9,329 nucleotides of DNA from Deltaproteobacteria bacterium (GTDB taxonomy: Bacteria; UBA10199; JACPAL01; JACOUP01): NCBI GenBank assembly GCA_030649435.1, contig JAUSKE010000159.1:1-9329 (forward strand), in the 5' to 3' direction. Made by a program: the position numbers and the translations under genes. A model generated the notes under the pieces. The model was not told the DNA's origin and did not search any database. It worked only from the letters and a program-made list of their open reading frames with translations. Positions 1-7,375 of the stretch are shown in pieces (position 1 is the first letter of the stretch; every line of letters starts with the position of its first letter).

Positions 1-835
<835 letters not shown>

Positions 836-1090
836 AAGCAAGAGTTTTTACAAAGTTAATTCCCCAAATAAATTTGGGGCCCATCACGATTCGCTTGCTA
901 CCTGGTTTTCAAAGATCGTTTCGCTCGCACTGGCAAAGCCAGATGCTCGCTATAGTCGAGGGAGATACTGCTCTCCCTCGAGCTCCCATCTACAAAAAAG
1001 AGAGATTCTAAAACTGCAATAATTTTAAGGATCAAACTATTTTCTGAGCGACGCGGTGGTGTAACAGAAGTCGAACAAGAACGTCAAGAT
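836..1090 (-). promoter_or_regulatory. rRNA operon leader region with hairpins and boxA-like motif
   Basis: Non-coding stretch between the tyrS terminator and 16S rRNA. On the minus strand in order it holds a perfect 9-bp hairpin (957-980, six-base loop), a hairpin with a CTGGC/GCCAG core (926-947), a boxA-like motif at 904-917 reading GATCTTTGAAAACC, and an AT-containing hairpin CCCCAAA/TTTGGGG (862-879) about 27 nt before the mature 16S end. A hairpin followed by boxA is the usual order of an rRNA antitermination leader (boxB-boxA, recognised by the NusB/NusE complex). The 862-879 hairpin could take part in 16S 5' processing. These roles are inferred from position and resemblance. No protein-coding gene is visible here. 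Confidence 0.7.
1059..1087 (-). promoter_or_regulatory. candidate rRNA promoter
   Basis: On the minus strand TTGACG (1082-1087) is followed after exactly 17 bases by TTACAC (1059-1064) and then a GC-rich discriminator (CACCGCG), a feature typical of stringently controlled rRNA promoters. The -35 box is good and the -10 box poor. Its position just after the tyrS terminator and about 215 nt before 16S fits an rRNA promoter. A competing candidate is TTGATC (1030-1035) with TAGAAT (1005-1010), which has a better -10 but a 19-base spacer. Either or both may be used. Confidence 0.35.
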
Positions 1091-1135
1091 TAAAAAGACC
1101 TGAAAAGTGCTTTTATTGTAGGCCTTTCTCAGGCC
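1091..1135 (-). terminator. intrinsic terminator after tyrS
   Basis: Starting 3 nt past the tyrS stop codon, the minus strand carries GGCCTGA (1129-1135), which pairs with TCAGGTC (1097-1103) using one G-U. The stem extends by AAAG/CTTT past a bulged G and is followed directly by five Ts (1092-1096). A smaller competing hairpin GGCCT/AGGCC (1121-1135) uses the same 5' arm. It separates the tyrS transcript from the rRNA operon. Confidence 0.65.
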
Positions 1136-1138
1136 GAG

Positions 1139-2329
1139 TCAACCCAGGATAATCTTATTGTGCCAATGCTTGCCAGCCTGCACCAGATACTCTCCCGGCC
1201 CTTTGAGTTGATGATTGATATCGCTCACCTTTTGGTCATTAACCTTCACCCCCCCCTGCTCAATCAGGCGGCGAATTTCGCTCTTACTTTTAAAGCCGCC
1301 ACACTTCTCCAAAATCTCCACCAGGGGCCCTGATTTCGGAAATCTCGATTCCGGAATCACTGACGGTAACTTCTTTTTGGCATAAACATTTTCAAACTCA
1401 TCGGCCGCTTCACCGGCCGCCTTCGCTCCATGGAAACGGGCAGTAATCTCTTTTCCCAAATCGATTTTCGCCTGCTTCGGGTGGAGAGTTCCAGAAGTAA
1501 CACTCTTTTTGAGAGTCTCTATTTCATCTATTTTTTTATCAGAAAGCAGTTCGTAATAAGACCACATCAATTCATCCGAAATGGACATCACCTTACCGAA
1601 CATCGTGTTCGCTGGTTCTGCAATACCGATGAAATTCCCATACGACTTGCTCATCTTTTGAATACCATCGGTCCCGACCAGAAGAGGAAGGGTCATCACC
1701 ACCTGGCTTTCCTGGCCGTACCGTTTCTGGATAGTCCGTCCCATCAAGAGATTAAACTTTTGGTCTGTTCCTCCCAGTTCGATATCCGAGTGTAGTTGAA
1801 CAGAATCATACGCCTGAAGGAGCGGGTAGAGAAATTCTACGACCGAAATATCCTCCCCTCCCTTGAATCTCTTTTCAAAATCGTTTCTCTCCAACATCCG
1901 GGCAACAGTATGCTTCGAGGTTAAATCGATAAAGTCGGCTGCCGACATTTTGGCAAGCCAGGTACTGTTGAAACAGGTCTTCGTCTTCTTTGGATCTAGA
2001 ATCTTGAAAACCTGTTCCTCGTACGTCTTCACGTTCTTACGAATCTCTTCTTCAGAAAGTCTCGGCCGGGTTTCCGAACGACCTGTTGGATCCCCGATAC
2101 GGGCCGTATAATCCCCAATAACAAACTGGATTTCGTGCCCCAGATCCTGAAACTGTTTTAACTTCTGCAAAAGAACGGTATGCCCCAGATGCAGGTCTGG
2201 CGCGGTCGGGTCAAAACCAGCTTTGACCTTGAGCGGCTTCCCTCTTTTTAATTTTTCGAGAAGTTCTTCTTCGGAGATGACCTCGACAGCCCCCCGTTTC
2301 AGAATTTTCAGTTGGTCGGCTGGATTCAT
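1139..2329 (-). CDS. tyrS: tyrosyl-tRNA synthetase
   Basis: Class I aminoacyl-tRNA synthetase that activates tyrosine with ATP and charges tRNA-Tyr in the cytoplasm. The 396-residue product has the HIGH-type motif HLGH at residues 47-50, the GGTDQ segment at 186-190, and an intact KMSKS at 225-229. A C-terminal S4-like RNA-binding domain covers about residues 330-396 (RRLIEQGGVKVN...). Length and motif spacing match the TyrZ-like group of bacterial TyrRS and nothing is missing. The ATG lies 9 nt after the ymdB stop, with a weak AGGT ribosome-binding site overlapping that stop, so it is probably translated from the same mRNA as rny and ymdB. It is the last gene before the terminator. I see no T-box-like leader in front of it. 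Confidence 0.97.
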   Translation of the reverse strand: MNPADQLKILKRGAVEVISEEELLEKLKRGKPLKVKAGFDPTAPDLHLGHTVLLQKLKQFQDLGHEIQFVIGDYTARIGDPTGRSETRPRLSEEEIRKNVKTYEEQVFKILDPKKTKTCFNSTWLAKMSAADFIDLTSKHTVARMLERNDFEKRFKGGEDISVVEFLYPLLQAYDSVQLHSDIELGGTDQKFNLLMGRTIQKRYGQESQVVMTLPLLVGTDGIQKMSKSYGNFIGIAEPANTMFGKVMSISDELMWSYYELLSDKKIDEIETLKKSVTSGTLHPKQAKIDLGKEITARFHGAKAAGEAADEFENVYAKKKLPSVIPESRFPKSGPLVEILEKCGGFKSKSEIRRLIEQGGVKVNDQKVSDINHQLKGPGEYLVQAGKHWHNKIILG

Positions 2330-2338
2330 TGATTCAAC

Positions 2339-3118
2339 CTACACTTTTTTGTGGATCAGTTCAATAGAAACGGCCTTGCCCGTTCGTTCGTCGGCATCAA
2401 TCAAAACGGCCGAGAACCGTTGGTCTCCCTGCCCCACCTCAAATTTTTCAGGCGTTCGCAGGGTGAATTTTCTCAAAGCCACTTCTTTATCGAGCCCAAT
2501 GACAGAGCGATAAGGACCGGTCATCCCGATGTCGGTCAGAAAAGCGGTTCCGCCCGGCAAGATTTCGGCATCCGCGGTTGGCACATGGGTGTGCGTCCCA
2601 ACAACGGCCGTCACACGGCCATCCAGATACCAGCCGAGCGCCCTTTTTTCGCTTGTCGCCTCGGCATGCATATCGACAAAAATAAGATCGGTTTTTCCCT
2701 TCCACTCCGCCAAAATCCGATCGGCGGTCCTAAAAGGACAATCCTTTGGGGTCATATGAACCAACCCCTCGAGATTAATTACGCCAACACGGATCCCCAC
2801 ATAGTCGTCGTAGATAGCGGCACCGAGACCAGGCGTCTTTGGTGGGTAATTTGCAGGTTTCAGAAGTCGCTTGTTCTCCTGGATATACGGCATGATTTCC
2901 TTCTGGTCCCAAATATGATTACCCGAGGTGAGCACATTAATTTTCTGGGAAAAAAGATCGTCCGCAATCCTTGGGTTAACCCCCCGCCCATGAGCCGCAT
3001 TCTCGCAGTTGGCAATAACAAAGTCGAGCTTTCGCTCACTCATCAGAGAAGGGAGCATTTTTTGAACTGCTTCCCGCCCCGGTTCACCAAAAATGTCACC
3101 GATGATCAGAACTTTCAC
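2339..3118 (-). CDS. ymdB: YmdB-family metallophosphoesterase
   Basis: Calcineurin-like metallophosphoesterase of the YmdB/DR1281 family (TIGR00282). The B. subtilis member hydrolyses 2',3'-cyclic nucleotides and influences biofilm and motility decisions. The 259-residue length is normal. The metal ligands are all visible: GDIFGEPGR with D8, NCEN with E39 and N40, SGNH with N67 and H68, H151 in HAEATSEK, and H176 and H178 in GTHTHVP. The start is GTG; its ribosome-binding site GAGGT overlaps the rny stop codon and lies 8 nt upstream, which implies translational coupling to rny. The rny-ymdB pairing is conserved across distant bacteria and suggests the enzyme acts on products or signals tied to RNA decay; that link is an inference here. 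Confidence 0.95.
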   Translation of the reverse strand: MKVLIIGDIFGEPGREAVQKMLPSLMSERKLDFVIANCENAAHGRGVNPRIADDLFSQKINVLTSGNHIWDQKEIMPYIQENKRLLKPANYPPKTPGLGAAIYDDYVGIRVGVINLEGLVHMTPKDCPFRTADRILAEWKGKTDLIFVDMHAEATSEKRALGWYLDGRVTAVVGTHTHVPTADAEILPGGTAFLTDIGMTGPYRSVIGLDKEVALRKFTLRTPEKFEVGQGDQRFSAVLIDADERTGKAVSIELIHKKV

Positions 3119-3124
3119 AAACCA

Positions 3125-4693
3125 TTACCTCGCATAATCAACCGCTCGTGTCTCCCGAATGATCGTCACCTTGATCTGTCCGGGGTAAGTGAGTTCACTT
3201 TCGATCCTCTTGATAATATCCTTGCACAAGAGGAGCGCATCGCTGTCATTGATTTTATCTGGCTGGACCATCACACGGAGTTCGCGACCGGCCTGAATCC
3301 CATAAGCCTTTTCCACCTGAGGGAAAGAAAGAGCGATCTTTTCCAACTCCTCCAACCGCTTGATATACGCCTCGGTCTGTTCCATGCGAGCCCCAGGGCG
3401 CGCGCCTGAGAGGGCATCAGCGGCCTCGACCAGATGATCCATGACACTCTCTTGCGGGATATCTTCGTGATGGGCCCAGACCGCATGCCAGACCTCTTGC
3501 GTCTCGCCATATTTCTTCGCAAATTCACCGCCGATCACCGCATGAGAACCGGGGATCTCGTGGGAAACCGCCTTGCCGATATCATGCAAAAGTCCCGCCC
3601 GACGGGCCACCTTCATATTCAACCCCAACTCCGAGGCCATAATCCCGGCCATAAAACCAACCTCGATCGAATGCCTCAAAACATTCTGCGCATAACTGTA
3701 TCGATATTTGAGGGTCCCGAGCAGCTTGACGATTTCCGGATGGACGTTGTGGATCTCCAGTTCAAAAAGCGCCTGCTGCCCCGCCTCGCGGATTGACTGG
3801 TCGATCTCTTTCGCCGTCTTTTGAACAATCTCCTCGATGCGCGCCGGATGGATCCGGCCATCCTGAAGAAGTCGTTCGAGAGAAATCCGTGCGACTTCCC
3901 GGCGAATCGGGTTGTGCGAGGAAAGAACGACAGCTCCCGGCGTATCATCAATGACAAGATCAACACCGGTCAACGCCTCGATCGAGCGGATGTTCCGCCC
4001 TTCGCGACCGATAATCCTCCCCTTCATGTCATCCGAAGGAAGATTCACGACCGAGACGGCCCGCTCCTGCACCCATTCACCGGCCATCCTCTCGATCGCA
4101 AGACTGATCACCTTCTTCGCCTTGACGTCAGCCTGTTCCTTCGCCTCATCCTCGACCTGTTTTATTTTTTTCGCCGCTTCGTGCTTCGCTTCGTCGAGCA
4201 TCTGATCCATCAGAAGACGCCGAGCCTCCTCCGAAGAAAGTCCGGAAACCCTCTCCAGCGACCTTTTTGATTCCTCGACAAGGGATCTGTATTCGGTCTC
4301 CGCTTCTTGGGTCTTTTTATTTTTCTCCTCCAGATCTTTTTCAAGACGACGGAAATCGGATTCCTTCGCCTGGATCGATTCAAATTTTTTATCCAGGTTA
4401 TCTTCCTTCGAGAGAAGACGTCTCTCCAGCCCCTGAAGCTCCTGCCTCCGATTCTTGGTCTCCTCCTCAAACTCCATCTTTGCCCGATAGAGAAGATCCT
4501 TGGCCGAGAGCTCCGCCTCTTTTTTGATCGCCCCCGCCTTTTTTTCCGCCTCTTCAACGAGGATGGTCACCCGTCCTTCGGCAGAACGTTGTTCTTTTTC
4601 TTCCCACTTGCGACGGATTAAAAAACCGAGGAAACTCCCCACAACCAAAGTTGCGAGAGCGATCCCAATGATGCTATTCAGTTCGGTAAACAT
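3125..4693 (-). CDS. rny: ribonuclease Y
   Basis: Membrane-anchored endoribonuclease that initiates mRNA decay in many bacteria lacking, or using in addition to, RNase E. The 522-residue product shows the full family layout: an N-terminal membrane helix (about residues 6-27), a long charged coiled coil rich in E, K, R and Q (about 30-200), a KH RNA-binding domain with the GREG loop at 229-232, and an HD metal-dependent domain with the H370-D371 pair in LLHDIGKAVSHE and a further HH at 408-409. Length is typical (~520). The ATG has a purine-rich site (AGGAGAGGGG) 6-11 nt upstream. The 76-nt gap to the preceding gene holds several hairpins that could modulate its expression. It is followed 6 nt later by ymdB. 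Confidence 0.97.
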   Translation of the reverse strand: MFTELNSIIGIALATLVVGSFLGFLIRRKWEEKEQRSAEGRVTILVEEAEKKAGAIKKEAELSAKDLLYRAKMEFEEETKNRRQELQGLERRLLSKEDNLDKKFESIQAKESDFRRLEKDLEEKNKKTQEAETEYRSLVEESKRSLERVSGLSSEEARRLLMDQMLDEAKHEAAKKIKQVEDEAKEQADVKAKKVISLAIERMAGEWVQERAVSVVNLPSDDMKGRIIGREGRNIRSIEALTGVDLVIDDTPGAVVLSSHNPIRREVARISLERLLQDGRIHPARIEEIVQKTAKEIDQSIREAGQQALFELEIHNVHPEIVKLLGTLKYRYSYAQNVLRHSIEVGFMAGIMASELGLNMKVARRAGLLHDIGKAVSHEIPGSHAVIGGEFAKKYGETQEVWHAVWAHHEDIPQESVMDHLVEAADALSGARPGARMEQTEAYIKRLEELEKIALSFPQVEKAYGIQAGRELRVMVQPDKINDSDALLLCKDIIKRIESELTYPGQIKVTIIRETRAVDYAR

Positions 4694-4790
4694 TTTGTTC
4701 CCCTCTCCTTTTTTAAAAGGGGCTCACGTCGCCCCCTCCACTGGCTAAGCCAGATGGAGCCTCCCCCTCTCAGGCCCTTTGGGCCTTGTT
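4694..4790 (-). promoter_or_regulatory. three tandem hairpins upstream of rny
   Basis: Reading the minus strand from the end of the cyclo-ligase gene toward rny there are three hairpins. The first is AGGCCC-AAA-GGGCCT (4772-4786), lying in the last codons and touching the stop. The second is a bulged stem with core CTGGC/GCCAG and outer arm CTCCA/TGGAG (4736-4759). The third is GGGGC/GCCCC (4719-4735), followed by TTTT and then the rny ribosome-binding site. The last resembles a weak terminator or attenuator. Together they could stabilise the upstream mRNA end, reduce read-through into rny, or serve as a target of RNase Y itself. No riboswitch class is recognised. Confidence 0.5.
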
Positions 4791-5351
4791 AGAAGGAGAA
4801 ATAATTCGTTTTTCTGTCACCACCAGATCACACACAACATCGTTCTTCTCATGCGGTAATGCTTCAATAACTTGAAAATCATAAGCCAAACCCAATCGGA
4901 TTCCTGTTGGGAAAGAAACGAGCCGGTCATAAAAACCACCGCCGTACCCCAACCGGTACCCTTCTAGATCAAAGACAACGCCTGGAACAACAAGCAGGTC
5001 GAGACTTTTTGCCTCCGGAAGGCTGTCCAGAGGTTCCAACAGACCATAGGTCCCTGCCTTCATCTGTCCGAAATTGTCGACCTGATAAAACCTCAAACTC
5101 TTCTTTTCGGAGGAGACACGCGGGTAAAAAATCGGGTTCCCTTCTTTGCGAAAGGCTTCAAACAACAAAGAGGTCTCTACTTCGTTCCGAAAGGAGGCAT
5201 AAAGCCCAATTGTCTTGAATGAAAAAGAAGAGCTCTTGAGAAAGGCGATCGCCTTCTCCTGGATTTGATGGCTCAAACCCTGACAGAGATCAGCCGCAAG
5301 CGTTTCACGCCGCTGCCGAAAACGAACTCTTAACTCCGCTTTGGAAAACAA
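4770..5351 (-). CDS. ygfA: 5-formyltetrahydrofolate cyclo-ligase
   Basis: Cytoplasmic ATP-dependent enzyme (methenyl-THF synthetase) that returns 5-formyl-THF to 5,10-methenyl-THF in one-carbon metabolism. The family signature appears as GYRLGYGGGFYDR, with the glycine-rich GYGGGFYDR at residues 135-143. The N-terminal SKAELR...RQRR segment and the FRNEVET block (54-60) also match. The 193-residue length is normal. The start is TTG: no ATG or GTG lies near the expected N-terminus, and AAGGGGAG sits just before the TTG, although the gap is short. This ribosome-binding site lies in one arm of a small hairpin (5356-5368). In many Proteobacteria this gene follows zapA and 6S RNA, and the same order appears to hold here. 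Confidence 0.93.
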   Translation of the reverse strand: MFSKAELRVRFRQRRETLAADLCQGLSHQIQEKAIAFLKSSSFSFKTIGLYASFRNEVETSLLFEAFRKEGNPIFYPRVSSEKKSLRFYQVDNFGQMKAGTYGLLEPLDSLPEAKSLDLLVVPGVVFDLEGYRLGYGGGFYDRLVSFPTGIRLGLAYDFQVIEALPHEKNDVVCDLVVTEKRIISPSNKAQRA

Positions 5352-5355
5352 GACT

Positions 5356-5368
5356 CCCCTTCTCGGGG
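5356..5368 (-). promoter_or_regulatory. hairpin covering the cyclo-ligase ribosome-binding site
   Basis: On the minus strand CCCC (5365-5368), GAGAA, then GGGG (5356-5359) can form a four-bp GC hairpin that buries the AAGGGGAG ribosome-binding site just before the TTG start. The same CCCC is the 3' end of the long hairpin at 5365-5493, so the two pairings exclude each other. A regulatory switch is possible but unproven. Confidence 0.35.
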
Positions 5369-5493
5369 TTCGTCTGAAGGCAGGTTACCAGATAGAAATC
5401 AAGACGCTTTCACCAAAAACCTTAAAATTAAAAAAGGATAAAGTCTTTTTCTGTCTCGATAACACTGTTTTTCCCAGCCCTTCAAACAACCCC
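5365..5493 (-). ncRNA. ssrS: long-hairpin RNA, candidate 6S RNA
   Basis: The 167-nt gap between zapA and the cyclo-ligase gene, the usual place of 6S RNA in many Proteobacteria, folds on the minus strand into one long hairpin. The closing stem pairs 5479-5493 (GGGGTTGTTTGAAGG in RNA sense) with 5365-5380, with one bulge and one G-U. Further in, 5458-5463 pairs with 5384-5389, 5448-5456 with 5390-5398 (one mismatch), 5443-5447 with 5401-5405 and 5440-5442 with 5408-5410. About 15 nt (5464-5478) lie unpaired opposite 3 nt (5381-5383), giving an asymmetric internal bubble, as expected for the RNA polymerase mimic. Against it: about 130 nt is short for 6S, and I recognise no conserved 6S primary sequence. 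Alternatively it is a 5'-UTR structure of the cyclo-ligase mRNA. Confidence 0.5.
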
Positions 5494-5518
5494 ATATTTT
5501 TTGATACCTTCAAAAACG

Positions 5519-5797
5519 TTAAGCCCTCTCCTCTATCAACTGAATGAGATCCTTAATCTTTTTTTCTGCCTTCACAACAGTACCACTCCGAGACTCCTTC
5601 AACTTAAAATACTCTTCCGCAATATTCAGACAGGTTAAGAGGGCCACTCCGAGCAAAGGAGTCGTCTTTGATCCCCCTTGCATTTCGGAGAGCTTCTTCT
5701 CCACATAATCGGTCAACCGCTGAACCTGCCCGTCATCCGCATCCGTCTTGACGGTAAACTTCTGGTTCAGAAGGGTGATTTCAACGGCTCGTTTCAT
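5519..5797 (-). CDS. zapA: cell division protein ZapA
   Basis: Small cytoplasmic protein that binds FtsZ and bundles its filaments at the division ring. The 92-residue product has the family layout: an N-terminal beta-rich globular part (MKRAVEITLLNQKFTVKTD...), the YVEKKLSEM helix, and the LLGVALLTCLNIAEEYFKLKES segment leading into a C-terminal coiled coil (about 60-92) used for dimer and tetramer formation. Length is slightly below that of E. coli ZapA (109). There is no ribosome-binding site in front of the ATG. Instead a strong promoter ends 8 nt upstream, so the mRNA is probably leaderless. It is the first gene of the zapA-to-tyrS transcription unit. Confidence 0.92.
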   Translation of the reverse strand: MKRAVEITLLNQKFTVKTDADDGQVQRLTDYVEKKLSEMQGGSKTTPLLGVALLTCLNIAEEYFKLKESRSGTVVKAEKKIKDLIQLIEERA

Positions 5798-5805
5798 GAG
5801 AGAAA

Positions 5806-5834
5806 GTTATATTCTTTCTCCGCATCAAAGTCAA
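5806..5834 (-). promoter_or_regulatory. strong sigma-70 type promoter for zapA
   Basis: On the minus strand TTGACT (5829-5834), 17 bases, then TATAAC (5806-5811): each box matches consensus at five of six positions with ideal spacing. The predicted start point (about 5799) falls within 0-3 nt of the zapA ATG at 5797. It begins the zapA - cyclo-ligase - rny - ymdB - tyrS unit. The 52-nt gap before it shows no convincing terminator for the glycosyltransferase gene, so read-through from upstream is also possible. Confidence 0.75.
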
Positions 5835-5849
5835 TTATTTAGGCAGGCC

Positions 5850-7361
5850 TTACTTGTCGGTGGTTTGAGGTGAAAAGCGAAGGAGCGGTAAAAAATGGGA
5901 GAACTTCTCTGACTGGTAAAAAGAAAGAAGGGCCGTATACGCATAACCGGCCTGAAAGATCATTAAAAATGGGAGTGAGAGATAGAGTTTCTGTTGAAAG
6001 GCATAAAGAACGGCAATGGTAAAATGAATCGCCAATGCCAATTCAACAAAACTGACGAAATCTAAACGGCCGCGATAGATTTTTCCCTTCCAGAGGTCTC
6101 CCTTTTTTATAACCGCATACTTGGGGGTTCGGGTAAACTCGCCCCTCTGCGAAAAAAGAGCCTCAATCACCGCCTTGGAATTGTTGACCGAAAGACCGAT
6201 CCCCAAAGCGAGATTAAAGGGAAGATACTTCAACCGGGAGAGCCAGTCGGCATAAATCTCTCTCTGCGAATAACAGTAAAAAAAGGTGACTGAAAAAGTT
6301 GCGGAGAGGAAAAAGGGGACATCCACAATAAAGAGCCTTCCCCAATGCAGGTGATGGCGCAAATAGATGGAGAAAGGCATCAGGATCGAAACGAGCAACA
6401 TACAGACATACCCAAAATTGGCGCAGAGGTGAAAGAGAGCCTCCACCTTGACCTTCAAAGGGAACTTGCTTTTCAAAATAACTGGTACCAATTTTCTCGC
6501 CGTTTGGATCGATCCCTTGGCCCAACGGTGCTGTTGTGTCTTGAAGGCATTCAGATCAACCGGGAGCTCCGCCGGTGAAACGACATCATTCAAAAAGATG
6601 AACTGCCAACCGGCAAGCTGGGCCCTGTAAGAGAGATCAAGATCTTCCGTCAATGTATCGCAATGCCAGCCCCCTGAGGACTGAATACACTCCCGCTGCC
6701 AGATCCCGGCTGTCCCGTTAAAATTAAAAAACCGTCCCGAACGATTGCGCGCCGTATGCTCCAGCATGAAATGGCCGTCGAGAAAAACCGACTGCGTTTG
6801 CGTGAGCAACGAAAAGTCGCGATTCAGGTGATCCCACCGGACCTGGACCATCCCAATCTTCGGTCGACCGATAAAATGGGGAACCGTCTTTTTCAAGAAA
6901 TCGGCGGTTGGCACAAAATCGGCGTCAAAGACAGCGACGAGCGAGCCCCTCATTTGTGAAAGTCCTTCATTCAAGGCGCCGGCCTTATACCCCGAACGAT
7001 TCTCTCGGTGGATCAAAACCATTTGGAACCCTTCTCTCTGGTATCGTTCGACAAGCTCTCTCACAATCGCTGTTGTCTCATCGGTCGAATCATCCAGGAC
7101 TTGAATCTCCAATTTATCTTTGGGGTACTCCAAACGGCTGACCGCCTCAATCAAACGAGGGGCAACATACCGCTCATTGTAGATTGGCAGTTGAACGGTC
7201 ACAAAGGGGAGTTCGTTCTCAGGGATTGATTCAAAAGGAGCCGCCTCCGGCTTGCGCCCCTTATTCTTGGCATAAAGGTAGGTGATGAAATAACGGTGCA
7301 GACCAAAAATGGAGAGCACAGAAAAGAGTGCGAAATAAACGGTTAAAAAGAGGGTTGTCAT
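5850..7361 (-). CDS. membrane family-2 glycosyltransferase (cellulose synthase/CslA-like)
   Basis: Integral membrane GT2 enzyme of the processive beta-glycan synthase type, which transfers sugars from a nucleotide donor at the cytoplasmic face. The 503-residue product has an N-terminal membrane helix (about 4-27), then the catalytic domain with VTVQLPIYNE (54-63), DDSTD (90-94), the DAD metal-binding motif (146-148), the TEDLD catalytic acid motif (238-242) and QQHRW (276-280), the Q-x-x-R-W signature. Four or more hydrophobic C-terminal segments follow (about 307-335, 343-365, 434-457, 460-482). The pattern resembles plant CslA mannan synthases and their bacterial relatives; the actual sugar and product cannot be told. 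Only 14 nt separate it from the RNase gene upstream. No strong ribosome-binding site is visible, and no partner polysaccharide genes lie nearby. Confidence 0.88.
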   Translation of the reverse strand: MTTLFLTVYFALFSVLSIFGLHRYFITYLYAKNKGRKPEAAPFESIPENELPFVTVQLPIYNERYVAPRLIEAVSRLEYPKDKLEIQVLDDSTDETTAIVRELVERYQREGFQMVLIHRENRSGYKAGALNEGLSQMRGSLVAVFDADFVPTADFLKKTVPHFIGRPKIGMVQVRWDHLNRDFSLLTQTQSVFLDGHFMLEHTARNRSGRFFNFNGTAGIWQRECIQSSGGWHCDTLTEDLDLSYRAQLAGWQFIFLNDVVSPAELPVDLNAFKTQQHRWAKGSIQTARKLVPVILKSKFPLKVKVEALFHLCANFGYVCMLLVSILMPFSIYLRHHLHWGRLFIVDVPFFLSATFSVTFFYCYSQREIYADWLSRLKYLPFNLALGIGLSVNNSKAVIEALFSQRGEFTRTPKYAVIKKGDLWKGKIYRGRLDFVSFVELALAIHFTIAVLYAFQQKLYLSLPFLMIFQAGYAYTALLSFYQSEKFSHFLPLLRFSPQTTDK

Positions 7362-7375
7362 AAATCGGGGAGTAC

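Noticed and set aside
2351..3409. 352-codon open frame on the plus strand
   Set aside because: It lies wholly antisense to ymdB and the end of rny, both with clear family motifs; the product has no recognisable domain and no promoter or ribosome-binding site.
5835..5849. Possible terminator after the glycosyltransferase
   Set aside because: AGGC/GCCT leaves only a two-base loop and no T-run follows.
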